NCBI GenBank assembly: GCA_019425655.1
Contig: NQWY01024837.1
Location: forward strand, 62,001 to 126,000
Direction: 5' to 3'
From: Rhizophagus prolifer
Taxonomy: Eukaryota > Glomeromycota > Glomeromycetes > Glomerales > Glomeraceae
DNA: 64,000 nt
Part shown: piece by piece, positions 36,836-46,007 of the stretch
Layout: every line of letters starts with the position of its first letter
Position numbering within the stretch: position 1 is the first letter of the stretch
Notes under the pieces: generated by a model
The model's database searches: none
What the model was told of the DNA's origin: nothing
What the model saw: only the letters and a program-made list of their open reading frames with translations
Program-made: the position numbers and the translations under genes

Positions 36836-36840
36836 TTTTG
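36833..36840 (+). promoter_or_regulatory. -7 promoter box before 36857 gene
   Basis: TAATTTTG, a match to TAnnTTTG, overlapping the stop codon of the preceding gene and 16 bases before the next ATG. It could give the last two genes (membrane protein and pyrophosphatase) their own promoter. Confidence 0.45.
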
Positions 36841-36856
36841 CAATCCGATTTCAAAT

Positions 36857-37366
36857 ATGTTTGACTCAGATTATTTACCTTATGCTGTTGCAGTTATCAT
36901 CGCATTACCTTTTCTGGTTTTTGCGAAACAATTCGTGAACAGTTTTGTCAGGCTTAAAAAACAGGAAATAAATTTCCTGGCAAGCAAGTCTAATAATGAA
37001 ATCAAACTTCAGGCTTTGGAAAGAATGACATTATTTTTGGAACGTCTGAAACCTTCCAATCTTGTGATGAAATTTGATAGAGATCTTCAGCCGCACGAGT
37101 TTGTTTTCCTTACAGAAAAAAATATCAGCGAAGAGTTCGAATATAATTCTTCGCAACAATTATACATTTCGAAATCTTCCTGGCAGGATATTCTTACAAG
37201 CAAGAACAACGTCATCCAGCTTCTGAGAAAAACCTACGAAGAACTGAACGAAAACTCAAAACTGGAAGATTTCAAAACTGTTTTTCTGATGAGTTACGTC
37301 AATTCCGAAGATTATATCTCGGACACTATAGAAAATCTTAGAAAAGAACTTAACAAAATAATATAA
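36857..37366 (+). CDS. Membrane-anchored hypothetical protein
   Basis: 169 residues. One N-terminal transmembrane helix (~8-28, A-V-A-V-I-I-A-L-P-F-L-V-F), then a cytoplasmic part with a helical region (L-Q-A-L-E-R-M-T-L-F-L-E-R-L-K-P) and a mixed C-terminal domain. No catalytic motif. I recall similar conserved proteins before the pyrophosphatase gene in related genomes, but the function is unknown. It lies 7 bases before ppa, so the two are probably co-transcribed. Confidence 0.75.
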   Translation: MFDSDYLPYAVAVIIALPFLVFAKQFVNSFVRLKKQEINFLASKSNNEIKLQALERMTLFLERLKPSNLVMKFDRDLQPHEFVFLTEKNISEEFEYNSSQQLYISKSSWQDILTSKNNVIQLLRKTYEELNENSKLEDFKTVFLMSYVNSEDYISDTIENLRKELNKII

Positions 37367-37373
37367 AATAAAC

Positions 37374-37985
37374 ATGATTCCTAATTTTAAAGCACATCCT
37401 TGGCACGGGATCTCTGCAGGAGAAAAAGCGCCTGAGGTGGTAAACGTTTTTGTAGAGATTGTTCCTACAGATACTATAAAGTATGAAGTAGATAAGGAAA
37501 CCGGATATCTTAAAGTAGACCGTCCTCAGAAATTTTCCAACATCATTCCTGCTTTATACGGATTCATCCCGAGAACATATTGCGAAGAGGAAGTTAAAAA
37601 TCTGGCTGTGGCAACAGGCGCAACAGACGTAACAGAAGGCGATCACGATCCTTTGGATATCTGTGTTCTCAGCTCGCACAACATCACCTCCGGTAATATT
37701 TTGATGGAAGCTATTCCAATCGGCGGTTTCCAGATGATCGACAAAGGAGAAGCAGATGATAAGATCATTGCCGTATTGGTGGAAGATCAGGTTTACGGAC
37801 ACATCAGAGATATTTCGGAATTACCTAAAGCAGAGGTCAATCGTTTGCTTCACTATTTCCTGAGCTATAAAAACCTGCCAACTGAACCTGCAAAAGTTAA
37901 AATCGATTTGGTTTATGGGGCAGAGCACGCTAAAAAAGTGATTTTGGCTTCACAAAAAGATTACACGGACAATTACGCGAAGTAA
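37374..37985 (+). CDS. ppa: Inorganic pyrophosphatase (family I)
   Basis: 203 residues. Family I signature E-G-D-H-D-P-L-D-I-C (~83-92) supplies the metal-binding aspartates. D-K-G-E-A-D-D-K-I-I-A-V and Y-G-F-I-P-R-T-Y are further active-site parts. It hydrolyses pyrophosphate and so drives biosynthesis. A terminator follows directly. Confidence 0.95.
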   Translation: MIPNFKAHPWHGISAGEKAPEVVNVFVEIVPTDTIKYEVDKETGYLKVDRPQKFSNIIPALYGFIPRTYCEEEVKNLAVATGATDVTEGDHDPLDICVLSSHNITSGNILMEAIPIGGFQMIDKGEADDKIIAVLVEDQVYGHIRDISELPKAEVNRLLHYFLSYKNLPTEPAKVKIDLVYGAEHAKKVILASQKDYTDNYAK

Positions 37986-38002
37986 AATATCCCAATCAAA
38001 AA

Positions 38003-38033
38003 AAAATGTCATCTCAAAAAGGTGGCATTTTTT
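38003..38033. terminator. Terminator after ppa
   Basis: Arms AAATGTCATCT and AGGTGGCATTT (two G-U pairs) in 38003-38033 with T's after. Flanking A's would also let it act for mgtE on the other strand. Confidence 0.85.
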
Positions 38034-38053
38034 TTTAGGTGCTTTTTTTCAAC

Positions 38054-38070
38054 TGTAGTTTATCCTGAGC
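38054..38070. repeat. Dispersed short repeat, second copy
   Basis: TGTAGTTTATCCTGAGC differs at one base from 25177-25193 and is followed by GAAG. The region to 38172 holds no gene; it also contains an inverted pair around 38095-38115 (GGAAAA/TTTTCC type). Confidence 0.65.
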
Positions 38071-38172
38071 GAAGATGAAGAGTTCCCGTTTTTCCTTTTC
38101 AGGAAAAGAGCTCTAGTTAGACCGGGGTGTGTTTCGCAAAGATTAAAAATTGGTCAGAAAAATTTGAATCGA

Positions 38173-39471
38173 TCAGAGAAGTTTGCCGGTAAGGAACAAT
38201 CCTGCAACAGAAAAATAAATAATCAATCCCGTAACGTCCACTAATGTTGCCACAAAAGGAGCAGAAGAAGTCGCGGGATCGAGTTTTAGTTTTTTAAGAA
38301 CAAAAGGAACCATTGATCCGGAAATTGTTCCCCAAAGAACGATCAGCATCAAAGAAAAAGCAATGCTCAGTCCTACAAAAACCCAATGTTCACCATAATT
38401 GAAAAGCCCGGTTTGCTGCCAAAGCGCAATCCTAAAAAATCCAATAATTCCTAAAATACTTCCAAGAAAAATTCCGGTAAATATTTCTTTTCTGATAACA
38501 TACCACCAGTCTTTCAGACCGATTTCCTGTAATGCCATTGCACGGATAATCAAAGTGGCAGCTTGTGAACCTGTATTTCCTCCGCTGGAAATAATCAAAG
38601 GAACAAACAGTGCCAATACAACAGCTTTTTGTATTTCGTCCTCAAAATAGCCCATAGCAGAAGCCGTCAGCATTTCGGAAAAGAAAAGAACGACTAACCA
38701 GAATCCTCTTTTTTTCACCATCTCGAAAACTGAGGTTTGGGTGTAAGGAAGATCCAGCGCATCCAAACCTCCAAACTTTTGAATGTCTTCTGTATTTTGA
38801 GATTCGATTTGATCCAAAATATCATCAATAGTTACAATTCCAACCAAAACGCCATTTTCAGTAATGATCGGTAATGCACTTCGGTCATATTTCTCAAAAT
38901 AAGGAACTGCATTTTCTTTGGAAGTTGTTGTCTTGATTGCAACAAAATGATCGTCACACAATTCGGAGATCAATTGTTCTTCATCTGCCAATAGGAGAGA
39001 ACCTATTGTGATATCGTCTATCAATCGGTTTCTTTCGTCAACTACATAAAGAAAATTGAGTGTTTCCACTTTCTTACCAACTTTCTTAATCTGCTGAAAA
39101 CATCTTTTAACTGTCCATTCTTTCCGGATCTGGACATAATAAGGTGTCATCAGACGGGCAATAGAATCCGCTTCATAACCAAGGAGTTTCAAAGCAACTC
39201 TACGTTCTTGCGGGTTAAGCAGATTGATTGAATACTTGATTAATTCATCCGGAAAATCCTCGAAAAGCTGAGTTCTGTCATCGGGTGACATTTCGTTCAG
39301 GATGTCAGAAACTTCGTGGCTTGCAATACTTCTGATGGTATCTTCTTGGAAATCAGGATCGAGATGAGAAAACACTTCCGCCTTTTCAGATTTCGGAAGT
39401 TTTAAAAACTGCAGAATACGTTCTTCCACCGGCAATTTGCTAAGTGATTCTGCAACGTCAGCAGGATTCAA
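38173..39471 (-). CDS. mgtE: Magnesium transporter MgtE
   Basis: About 432 residues. N-terminal MgtE domain (~1-105, [13 protein letters not shown]), CBS pair (~115-245), C-terminal five-helix membrane domain (~265-432) with the pore segment [13 protein letters not shown]. It is a Mg2+-gated channel. No ATG is in frame near the start: the coordinate uses a TTG at 39471, but the open frame extends nine codons further (K-I-E-N-Q-E-I-I-L), and relatives usually begin M-x-N-x-E-x-I-L. The real start may therefore be a non-ATG codon a few residues upstream. Confidence 0.92.
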   Translation of the reverse strand: MNPADVAESLSKLPVEERILQFLKLPKSEKAEVFSHLDPDFQEDTIRSIASHEVSDILNEMSPDDRTQLFEDFPDELIKYSINLLNPQERRVALKLLGYEADSIARLMTPYYVQIRKEWTVKRCFQQIKKVGKKVETLNFLYVVDERNRLIDDITIGSLLLADEEQLISELCDDHFVAIKTTTSKENAVPYFEKYDRSALPIITENGVLVGIVTIDDILDQIESQNTEDIQKFGGLDALDLPYTQTSVFEMVKKRGFWLVVLFFSEMLTASAMGYFEDEIQKAVVLALFVPLIISSGGNTGSQAATLIIRAMALQEIGLKDWWYVIRKEIFTGIFLGSILGIIGFFRIALWQQTGLFNYGEHWVFVGLSIAFSLMLIVLWGTISGSMVPFVLKKLKLDPATSSAPFVATLVDVTGLIIYFSVAGLFLTGKLL

Positions 39472-39571
39472 TATAATTTCTTGATTCTCGATTTTTTAAA
39501 AATTTAGCTTTGCAAAAATATTAAAATCTGAATAATTATCGAGAATAACAGGCATTAAAATTACTTAATAA

Positions 39572-40153
39572 TTAAGTTGCATCATTATTCACAACCTGAC
39601 GGTTTCTGAGCTCTTTACTGATTTTCCTAATGGCACCCTTTGTCCCGATAATTACAGAATTTTCTGCGGATCCCAGCAATCTGCCGTTACCTTTGTAAGT
39701 ATCATAAGCCGTTTCCATTACAAAAATGCCTTCAGAATTATAAAGCTTCATACTCACAATTACCTGGTTAGAAAAGACATATTTTCCGAAACCAACTTTG
39801 AAATATTTCACTTTCGGAATCACTGCAAGATCTGCATTATTGTTTCTGCAGATTTCTTTAACAGTACCTGCATCAACATTATCGAAAGAAATTGGTGTAT
39901 CAATTTTGAGATATTTAAGGTTTCCCAGAGATTTCATCTGGTCAGAAGTGGCTGTATAAAAAGCAGTATATGTTGGCTCTTTGATCTCTGAGATGTCCGG
40001 AAAAATCTCGGGATTGAAATATAGCACTGTTTTTACTTTCGGGATTTTGGCATTCTTATTAAAATAAATCAGGCTATCTCCCAAATTTGCGCAAGAAACA
40101 AGGATATTTAATAAAAGGAAATTAAAATAGAAAGGGTATAGTGTTTTTTTCAT
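39572..40153 (-). CDS. Outer-envelope lipoprotein of unknown function
   Basis: 193 residues from the ATG at 40153, which starts a lipoprotein signal (lipobox L-V-S-C, Cys ~21); a longer frame begins at 40177. The mature part is mixed alpha/beta, with A-D-L-A-V-I-P-K-V-K-Y-F (~107-118) recalling GNA1162/curli-assembly-type lipoproteins that bind nothing known. I do not recognise a family with confidence. Confidence 0.7.
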   Translation of the reverse strand: MKKTLYPFYFNFLLLNILVSCANLGDSLIYFNKNAKIPKVKTVLYFNPEIFPDISEIKEPTYTAFYTATSDQMKSLGNLKYLKIDTPISFDNVDAGTVKEICRNNNADLAVIPKVKYFKVGFGKYVFSNQVIVSMKLYNSEGIFVMETAYDTYKGNGRLLGSAENSVIIGTKGAIRKISKELRNRQVVNNDAT

Positions 40154-40202
40154 TATCGCATACAAAATTACGACCAATATTTGACATAATAAATATTTTT
40201 TT

Positions 40203-40220
40203 CTGCCTAAAAATAGGCAG
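40203..40220. other. Short hairpin between secreted protein and lipoprotein genes
   Basis: CTGCCTA (40203-40209) and TAGGCAG (40214-40220) pair perfectly. On the minus strand it is followed by A's rather than T's, so it is not a standard terminator. Confidence 0.45.
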
Positions 40221-40245
40221 TTAAAAATAGTATTAGTTATTAGTT

Positions 40246-41160
40246 TTAATCTTTTTTAATAATCTTGAACGTTTCTGAATCGTTTGCCGTAAATGTTTTA
40301 AGAATGTAAATTCCTGAGTTTAATTTCTCAATATTAATTTGTGTTTCTTTTTTATTTACGGTTTTTTCCAGGATTTTTCTTCCGGACATATCAAATATTT
40401 CTATCTTCCGCACTTCTTTTGGAGACTTAAGATACAATATATCTTTAGCAGGATTAGGAAATATGAGCACCTTCTCACTATTTATGTTGTCGACTGCTAA
40501 AGTTGAGCAATCTGACACTACATTGATATATCCTGTTTTTGTCATGGTATCTGTTCCGTTATAATTCGCTACTACCAGCTTAACCTGATACAGTCCCGGT
40601 GTATTGTAGGTAACATTAACCGTTTTTGTTGTTGCTGTAGCAGGAGATCCTCCGGAAAAAGTCCAGTTCCAACCTGTTGGTTTATTTGTAGAGGTATCGG
40701 TAAAAACTACAGTTTGTCCTACGCATATGTTAGTCTTATCTGCCACAAAGTTTGCGACAGGAGGATTAATTGGGCAAACATCCTCAGTTTTGTCTTTTGC
40801 AAAACCATCTCCATTTCCTCCAAAATAAGCATAGAAATGATAAGGCGTAGGACAATTACTATTTTCGATAGTTTCCGTTGCAAATCCGTCGCCACTTCCC
40901 CCGAAATATGCATATTGATGAAACGGGGTAGAGCAGGTAGCATTTTCTAAGGTCTCTGTTGCAAATCCATCTCCATTTCCGCCAAAATAAGCATATTGGT
41001 GAAAAGGGGTAGAGCAGATTGCATTGGTTATAGTTTCTGTTGCAAATCCATCTGCATTTCCGCCACGGTAAGGATAAACTTCTTCTCCTTGGGCTTTGAG
41101 ATGAGAATTCAGGAGAAAGATGAGACAGAAAACCGATAATTGGGTTAGGTATGTTTTCAT
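40246..41160 (-). CDS. Secreted repeat protein with PKD domain and T9SS sorting tail
   Basis: 304 residues. Signal peptide ~1-23. Residues ~28-130 are four tandem units of about 27 residues, each with Y-F-G-G-N-G-D-G-F-A-T-E-T and a C-S-T-P-F-H-Q-Y-A block. A PKD domain follows (~133-215, W-N-W-T-F-S-G-G-S-P). The C-terminal ~80 residues are a type A T9SS sorting domain (I-F-P-N-P-A-K-D-I-L; G-I-Y-I-L-K at the end), so it is exported across the outer membrane. The cysteines in each unit could form disulfides. Role unknown; perhaps adhesion. 71 bases from the SUMF1-type gene upstream. Confidence 0.88.
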   Translation of the reverse strand: MKTYLTQLSVFCLIFLLNSHLKAQGEEVYPYRGGNADGFATETITNAICSTPFHQYAYFGGNGDGFATETLENATCSTPFHQYAYFGGSGDGFATETIENSNCPTPYHFYAYFGGNGDGFAKDKTEDVCPINPPVANFVADKTNICVGQTVVFTDTSTNKPTGWNWTFSGGSPATATTKTVNVTYNTPGLYQVKLVVANYNGTDTMTKTGYINVVSDCSTLAVDNINSEKVLIFPNPAKDILYLKSPKEVRKIEIFDMSGRKILEKTVNKKETQINIEKLNSGIYILKTFTANDSETFKIIKKD

Positions 41161-41231
41161 CTTCTAATTTGATTTAATTGTTATTTTAAAAATTGGGTAG
41201 AAAGTTATCTTTCTTTTCAAATTAGAAATGA

Positions 41232-42704
41232 TTATCTCACACCACGTCCACCATATCCTGCGTTCCTGGTTGCTAGAGCAGCACCGGATGCCCTATCAGA
41301 AATCCTTAAAAATGAACTGTTGTTTCCGTTAAAATTTGCTGCACCCAAAAAGTCTCCCCCTCTTAAGTAAACGCCTGTGTTATCCGGCCAGGAGGCCTGG
41401 TTAGCGTCTCCATCCGTTGCAGTAGTTGTTGATAATTCTCCATCTCCAACCAATCCTGTATAAGTATTACCTGTAGCTTTTGTAGTGACTGCAAATTCAT
41501 AAGTATTACCACTCATTTCCATAGCGCCGTAATACGCCGCTGCTGCGGTTGCTCTTCCTGAAGAATTGGTTGCAGAAAAACCGACTTTAACAGTTCTCCC
41601 GGCGCCAACATTTGTCCATCCACTTGACGCATAATAATTAGCTCTGCCATTGGCAACAGTGTTGAATCCTTCGCTTGCAGTATAAGCGTTGGTAATACCT
41701 GTGGAAGAAGCAATATTTATTTCTGTTGTTCCCCAGGCATATTCTCCGGCAACAGGAGATAATGGACCTCTGCATATTTTTTCGAATTCCAGTTCCGTCA
41801 TTGGTCTTAGTGCAGACCAGTCCAAAAATGCAGCAGTATCAGACCAGGAAAGTTGATTCATTGCAACATTCTGCCCATCATTCACATCATTATAATCTCC
41901 TGTGGTCACATCACAACCATACAATGCCGGTATAGATGCATTATTACCTGGAACCTGTATCTTGATACCATTTCCATAAGCATTGCTGAATGCAAAAGTT
42001 CCTGCAGCAGAATTTGGCGCAGCTACAGATCTTCTTGCCTGCTGGTTATAGGTAAGTGTGTTTAAAAATTCTGCATACTGCTCTTGAGTAATCTCATATT
42101 TCATGGAGTAAAAAGCATTATATCCTTTTGGAAAAGCTACCGGTGCACTGTCACCGCTTCCTAATGATGAGGTAGCGATTGAGCCGTTGCCAGTAATGGT
42201 ATATTGTGTGTAAGTGGATGTAGACGTTCCGTCACCAACAGAAAATGATCCTGAAGGAATATTAACCATTTCAACACCGAACACTTTAAAATTATAATTT
42301 TCGTAGTTTGCTGCAGCTACGTTCATCTTAAGAGTTACAGAAGTTGAGGAGATATTACCACCACCTATTGCACTTCTGTAAACAAAAACGCCTTTGCCAT
42401 CTGTAACAGCATCTATTTTAAGAGGAGAAGCAGTAGAATGATCAGAGGATGCAACACTTAGATTAGCATGCTTCCACAGCTTATCCGCACAATCCTGATA
42501 CTTTACAAATACCCATACCGCGTCATAATTGGCAGGAGCAATATTCGTTCTCCAGCTATTATCCCATTGGATGTTAAAAGTAACGGTTCCTGCACTCGTA
42601 TCAACACTTGTACCGGTGATTTTTAAATTATTTGCCTGAACATTAAAAGCAAATAATCCCATTGCAGCAATTGCAATTTTCTTGAAGTAGTTTTTTGAAT
42701 TCAT
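41232..42704 (-). CDS. Secreted SUMF1/formylglycine-generating-enzyme-fold protein
   Basis: 490 residues. Signal peptide ~1-24. N-terminal beta-rich domain (~25-145, W-D-N-S-W-R-T near its start) and C-terminal FGE-sulfatase (SUMF1) domain (~150-490): M-V-N-I-P-S-G-S-F-S-V-G-D, Y-E-I-T-Q-E-Q-Y-A-E-F-L-N, R-P-M-T-E-L-E-F-E-K, and the end A-G-Y-G-G-R-G-V-R. The paired copper-binding cysteines of true formylglycine enzymes are not seen, so catalysis is doubtful; the fold is also used as a binding scaffold. No sulfatase is nearby. May be co-expressed with the T9SS protein. Confidence 0.82.
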   Translation of the reverse strand: MNSKNYFKKIAIAAMGLFAFNVQANNLKITGTSVDTSAGTVTFNIQWDNSWRTNIAPANYDAVWVFVKYQDCADKLWKHANLSVASSDHSTASPLKIDAVTDGKGVFVYRSAIGGGNISSTSVTLKMNVAAANYENYNFKVFGVEMVNIPSGSFSVGDGTSTSTYTQYTITGNGSIATSSLGSGDSAPVAFPKGYNAFYSMKYEITQEQYAEFLNTLTYNQQARRSVAAPNSAAGTFAFSNAYGNGIKIQVPGNNASIPALYGCDVTTGDYNDVNDGQNVAMNQLSWSDTAAFLDWSALRPMTELEFEKICRGPLSPVAGEYAWGTTEINIASSTGITNAYTASEGFNTVANGRANYYASSGWTNVGAGRTVKVGFSATNSSGRATAAAAYYGAMEMSGNTYEFAVTTKATGNTYTGLVGDGELSTTTATDGDANQASWPDNTGVYLRGGDFLGAANFNGNNSSFLRISDRASGAALATRNAGYGGRGVR

Positions 42705-42792
42705 GATATAATTTTTTATTAATTATAATTCACAAATCTAACTTGGTACATATTGTAAAGAAATAAGGCAAATGACGTATTTTTAATTTTCA

Positions 42793-42822
42793 TTGACAGA
42801 ACAAACAAATTCCTTACTTTTG
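42793..42822 (+). promoter_or_regulatory. Bacteroidota promoter of polA
   Basis: TTG (42793-42795), 19-base spacer, TACTTTTG (42815-42822). This fits the TTG-N17-23-TAnnTTTG consensus fully, the clearest promoter in the window. The predicted start is within a base or two of the ATG at 42828, so the message may be almost leaderless. Confidence 0.75.
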
Positions 42823-42827
42823 TTTCT

Positions 42828-45671
42828 ATGACTTCTACAGACAAAAGATTATATCTCATCGATGCCTACGCCATGATTTTTCGTGGGTATTTTGCCTTCA
42901 TCAAAAATCCAAGAATCTCTACAAAAGGTGTTAATACATCAGCTATTTTTGGTTTTACCAATTCTTTGATAGAATTGATTAAAAGAGATCGCCCGACACA
43001 TTTGGCAGTAGTATTTGATGTGGGAAAAACCAATGTTCGTCACGAAGATTTTACAGAATATAAGGCCAACCGGCAGGATACACCAGAACCTATTCTGATT
43101 GCAGTTCCATATATCCATAGGATTCTGGAGGCAATGCACATTCCTATTTTGGGCGTTGAAGGTTATGAAGCGGATGATGTCATCGGAACTATTGCCTGCA
43201 AAGCGGAAAAGCAGGATTATAATGTTTTTATGGTAACACCGGATAAGGATTTTGCACAGTTGGTTACTGACAAGATCAAGATTTACAAACCCGGACTAAA
43301 AGGAGGGGATATTGAAATCCTTGGTGTTGAAGAAGTTAAAGCCAAATATGAAATCAGTGATCCAAAGCAGATCATCGATTATCTTGGAATGATGGGTGAT
43401 GCCGTTGATAATATCCCGGGTCTTGATGGTGTCGGTGAGAAAACGGCTAAGAAATTTATTCAGGAATTTGGATCGATGGAGAATCTTCTGGCCAATACAC
43501 ATACATTAAAAGGAAAGCTTAAAGAAAAAGTTGAAGCCAGCGCAGAAAGAGGTTTGTTATCCAAAAAGTTAGCAACGATTCTCTGCGACGCACCGATCGA
43601 ATTCATAGAAGAACAATATGACCTGGAAGTTCCGGATTTCGAAAAAGTAAAAGAAGTCTTTGACGAGCTGGAATTCCGGAGATTATATGAAAATCTTTAT
43701 CGGGCTTTTGCTAACAAAGAATATGTGGAAGAACTAATGGAAGGTGACGATGATAAAGTTACAGTTAAAGAAGTTGTGGATGCAACGGTAACAGTACACA
43801 AAAACGGAACAATGGATCTGTTTGCCACTTTTGAGCAATTGGAACAGGCAACAACTACCAAAACGAATATCACGGAAAACGATCATCTTTACCAATATAT
43901 TGATAGCCCGAAAGCGCAAAAGATCCTGGCCGATAATCTTCTTAAGCAAAAAGCGGTTTGTTTTGATACCGAAACGACCTCTCTTAATGAACTGGAAGCA
44001 GAGTTGATAGGAATGAGCTTTTCCTACAAAAAAGGATTGGCTTATTACATTCCTATTTCTGAAAATCAGGAAGAAGCCCAGAAAACTGTTGAGATTTTTC
44101 GTCCGTTTTTTGAAGATCAAAATGTTCTGAAAATCGCTCATAATCTGAAATACGATTACAAAGTTCTTCAGAATTATAATATTGAAGTCGAAGGAAAGCT
44201 GTTCGACACCATGATCGCACACTATCTTCTGAATCCCGACGGACGACACGGGATGGATTATCTTTCCGAGATGTATCTGGATTATAAACCTGTTTCCATA
44301 GAGTCTTTGATCGGAAAAAAAGGAAAAAATCAATTGACGCTGCGTGAAGTTGACATCCAGACTCAAACCGATTATGCGGCAGAAGATGCTGATGTGACAT
44401 TTCAACTTTATGAATTATTTGCACCACAGTTAGCCAAAGAAAACCTGGAAGAATTGTTTTACAATGTCGAAATGCCATTGATGAAAGTTCTTGCAAAAAT
44501 CGAACTAACCGGTGTAAAATTAGATAACAACTGGCTCGCTCAGGAAAGTAAAGACCTCGAGAATGATCTTAAAAACCTGGAATCGAAGATATTTGAACTG
44601 TCAGGAGAAGAATTCAACATGAATTCACCAAAACAATTGGGTGAGATTCTTTTCGAGAAAATGCAGCTGGATCCCAAAGCGAAAAAAACCAAAACCGGGC
44701 AATATGCTACATCGGAAGATATTTTGCAAAAATTAGCCAGTAAACACGAGATCATAGAACATATCTTAGAATACAGAACCTATCAAAAATTGAAATCTAC
44801 TTATGTAGATGCGCTGCCGGGTCAGATTGACAAAACCGATAACAGAGTTCATACCAATTTCTCGCAGACAACGGCTGCAACAGGAAGATTAGCTTCCGTT
44901 AACCCGAACTTACAAAATATTCCCATCAGAACTTTAAGAGGTCAGCAAATCCGTGGTGCCTTTGTTTCTGATGTAGGCAAGAAGATCATTTCTGCCGATT
45001 ATTCTCAAATTGAATTAAGGTTGATTGCAGAGATTTCCGGGGAACAGAATATGATTGCAGCTTTCCAGAACAACGAAGACATCCACGCTTCTACAGCGGC
45101 AAAGTTATTTGATATAGAATTGTCCGAAGTGTCAAAAATCCAGAGAAGTCAGGCAAAAACAGTAAACTTTGGTATCATTTATGGACAAGGTGCATTTGGA
45201 TTAGCAGATCAAACCGGACTTTCCAGAACCGAAGCCAAGAAAATGATAGATGCTTATTTTGAAACCTACCCAAGGTTGAAAGAATATATGAATGAGCAGA
45301 TCGAGAAAGCCAGAAAGCTCGGTTATGTGGAGACGATTCTCGGAAGAAAACGTCATTTGAAAGATATTAATTCTACCAATTTTGTAGTCAAAGGTCACGC
45401 CGAGAGAAATGCTGTGAATGCGCCAATCCAAGGAAGTGCTGCTGATATTATCAAACTGGCAATGATAAAAATCGACAGCGAACTGGAAACTCAAAAACTG
45501 GAAACCAAAATGCTTTTGCAGGTTCACGATGAATTACTTTTCGAAGCACCAATTGATGAAGTGGAAACTGCAAAATCGCTCATTAAAAAAGAAATGGAAT
45601 CTGCTTTTCCAACTAATGTTCCTCTTTTGGTGGAAGTTGGTGTGGGCGATAATTGGCTGGAAGCGCACTAA
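42828..45671 (+). CDS. polA: DNA polymerase I
   Basis: 947 residues. 5'-3' exonuclease domain (~1-290; Y-E-A-D-D-V-I-G-T and T-P-D-K-D-F). 3'-5' exonuclease domain (~350-540) with proofreading residues kept: F-D-T-E-T-T at ~380 and Y-A-A-E-D-A-D-V later. Polymerase domain (~560-947) with motif A D-Y-S-Q-I-E-L-R, motif B R-S-Q-A-K-T-V-N-F-G-I-I-Y-G and motif C Q-V-H-D-E-L. It fills gaps in repair and removes RNA primers. Confidence 0.97.
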   Translation: MTSTDKRLYLIDAYAMIFRGYFAFIKNPRISTKGVNTSAIFGFTNSLIELIKRDRPTHLAVVFDVGKTNVRHEDFTEYKANRQDTPEPILIAVPYIHRILEAMHIPILGVEGYEADDVIGTIACKAEKQDYNVFMVTPDKDFAQLVTDKIKIYKPGLKGGDIEILGVEEVKAKYEISDPKQIIDYLGMMGDAVDNIPGLDGVGEKTAKKFIQEFGSMENLLANTHTLKGKLKEKVEASAERGLLSKKLATILCDAPIEFIEEQYDLEVPDFEKVKEVFDELEFRRLYENLYRAFANKEYVEELMEGDDDKVTVKEVVDATVTVHKNGTMDLFATFEQLEQATTTKTNITENDHLYQYIDSPKAQKILADNLLKQKAVCFDTETTSLNELEAELIGMSFSYKKGLAYYIPISENQEEAQKTVEIFRPFFEDQNVLKIAHNLKYDYKVLQNYNIEVEGKLFDTMIAHYLLNPDGRHGMDYLSEMYLDYKPVSIESLIGKKGKNQLTLREVDIQTQTDYAAEDADVTFQLYELFAPQLAKENLEELFYNVEMPLMKVLAKIELTGVKLDNNWLAQESKDLENDLKNLESKIFELSGEEFNMNSPKQLGEILFEKMQLDPKAKKTKTGQYATSEDILQKLASKHEIIEHILEYRTYQKLKSTYVDALPGQIDKTDNRVHTNFSQTTAATGRLASVNPNLQNIPIRTLRGQQIRGAFVSDVGKKIISADYSQIELRLIAEISGEQNMIAAFQNNEDIHASTAAKLFDIELSEVSKIQRSQAKTVNFGIIYGQGAFGLADQTGLSRTEAKKMIDAYFETYPRLKEYMNEQIEKARKLGYVETILGRKRHLKDINSTNFVVKGHAERNAVNAPIQGSAADIIKLAMIKIDSELETQKLETKMLLQVHDELLFEAPIDEVETAKSLIKKEMESAFPTNVPLLVEVGVGDNWLEAH

Positions 45672-45710
45672 AATAATGATTATAAATAATTAATTTAAAA
45701 ATATACAAAT

Positions 45711-45980
45711 ATGAAAGCAGTAATTTTTTACGAACACGCAACTGACAAATCAATGGATGAATTTATGGCAGTTTTTCCTCGCCATGAGGAGTTCGAAGCG
45801 GAGTTTATAAAGTCTGGAAAAGTCTTAGGAACAGGCGCTTTTGGTAATCCGGGAGAAGGCGCAATGGCAATTTTTGTCGATAAAGAATCGGCTGAGGCGT
45901 TTGTTAATGGTGATCCTTTTGTTCAGGAAGGTTTGATCGCCAAAGTCACCATCAGAGAATGGAATGATGAATTAGCTTAA
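45711..45980 (+). CDS. YCII-related small protein
   Basis: 89 residues, dimeric alpha-beta barrel type (YciI-like). F-Y-E-H-A at the start carries the family His; G-T-G-A-F-G-N-P and V-D-K-E-S-A-E-A-F-V-N-G-D-P-F-V complete the pattern. Function of the family is unclear; hydrolase or dehydrochlorinase activity has been suggested for relatives. 39 bases after polA. Confidence 0.88.
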   Translation: MKAVIFYEHATDKSMDEFMAVFPRHEEFEAEFIKSGKVLGTGAFGNPGEGAMAIFVDKESAEAFVNGDPFVQEGLIAKVTIREWNDELA

Positions 45981-46007
45981 ATTTTATAACTAATTAAAAT
46001 TCAATAT

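Noticed and set aside
40780-41090. CRISPR-like periodic repeats
   Set aside because: The period follows codons of an open reading frame with a signal peptide and sorting tail; units abut without spacers.
41232-42704. Active formylglycine-generating enzyme
   Set aside because: The paired active-site cysteines are not visible and no sulfatase is nearby; only the fold is claimed.
43734-44405. Long open frame of 223 residues on the minus strand
   Set aside because: It lies wholly antisense to the exonuclease domain of polA, and its residue composition (rich in Phe, Ile, Cys, His) is that of a shadow frame.
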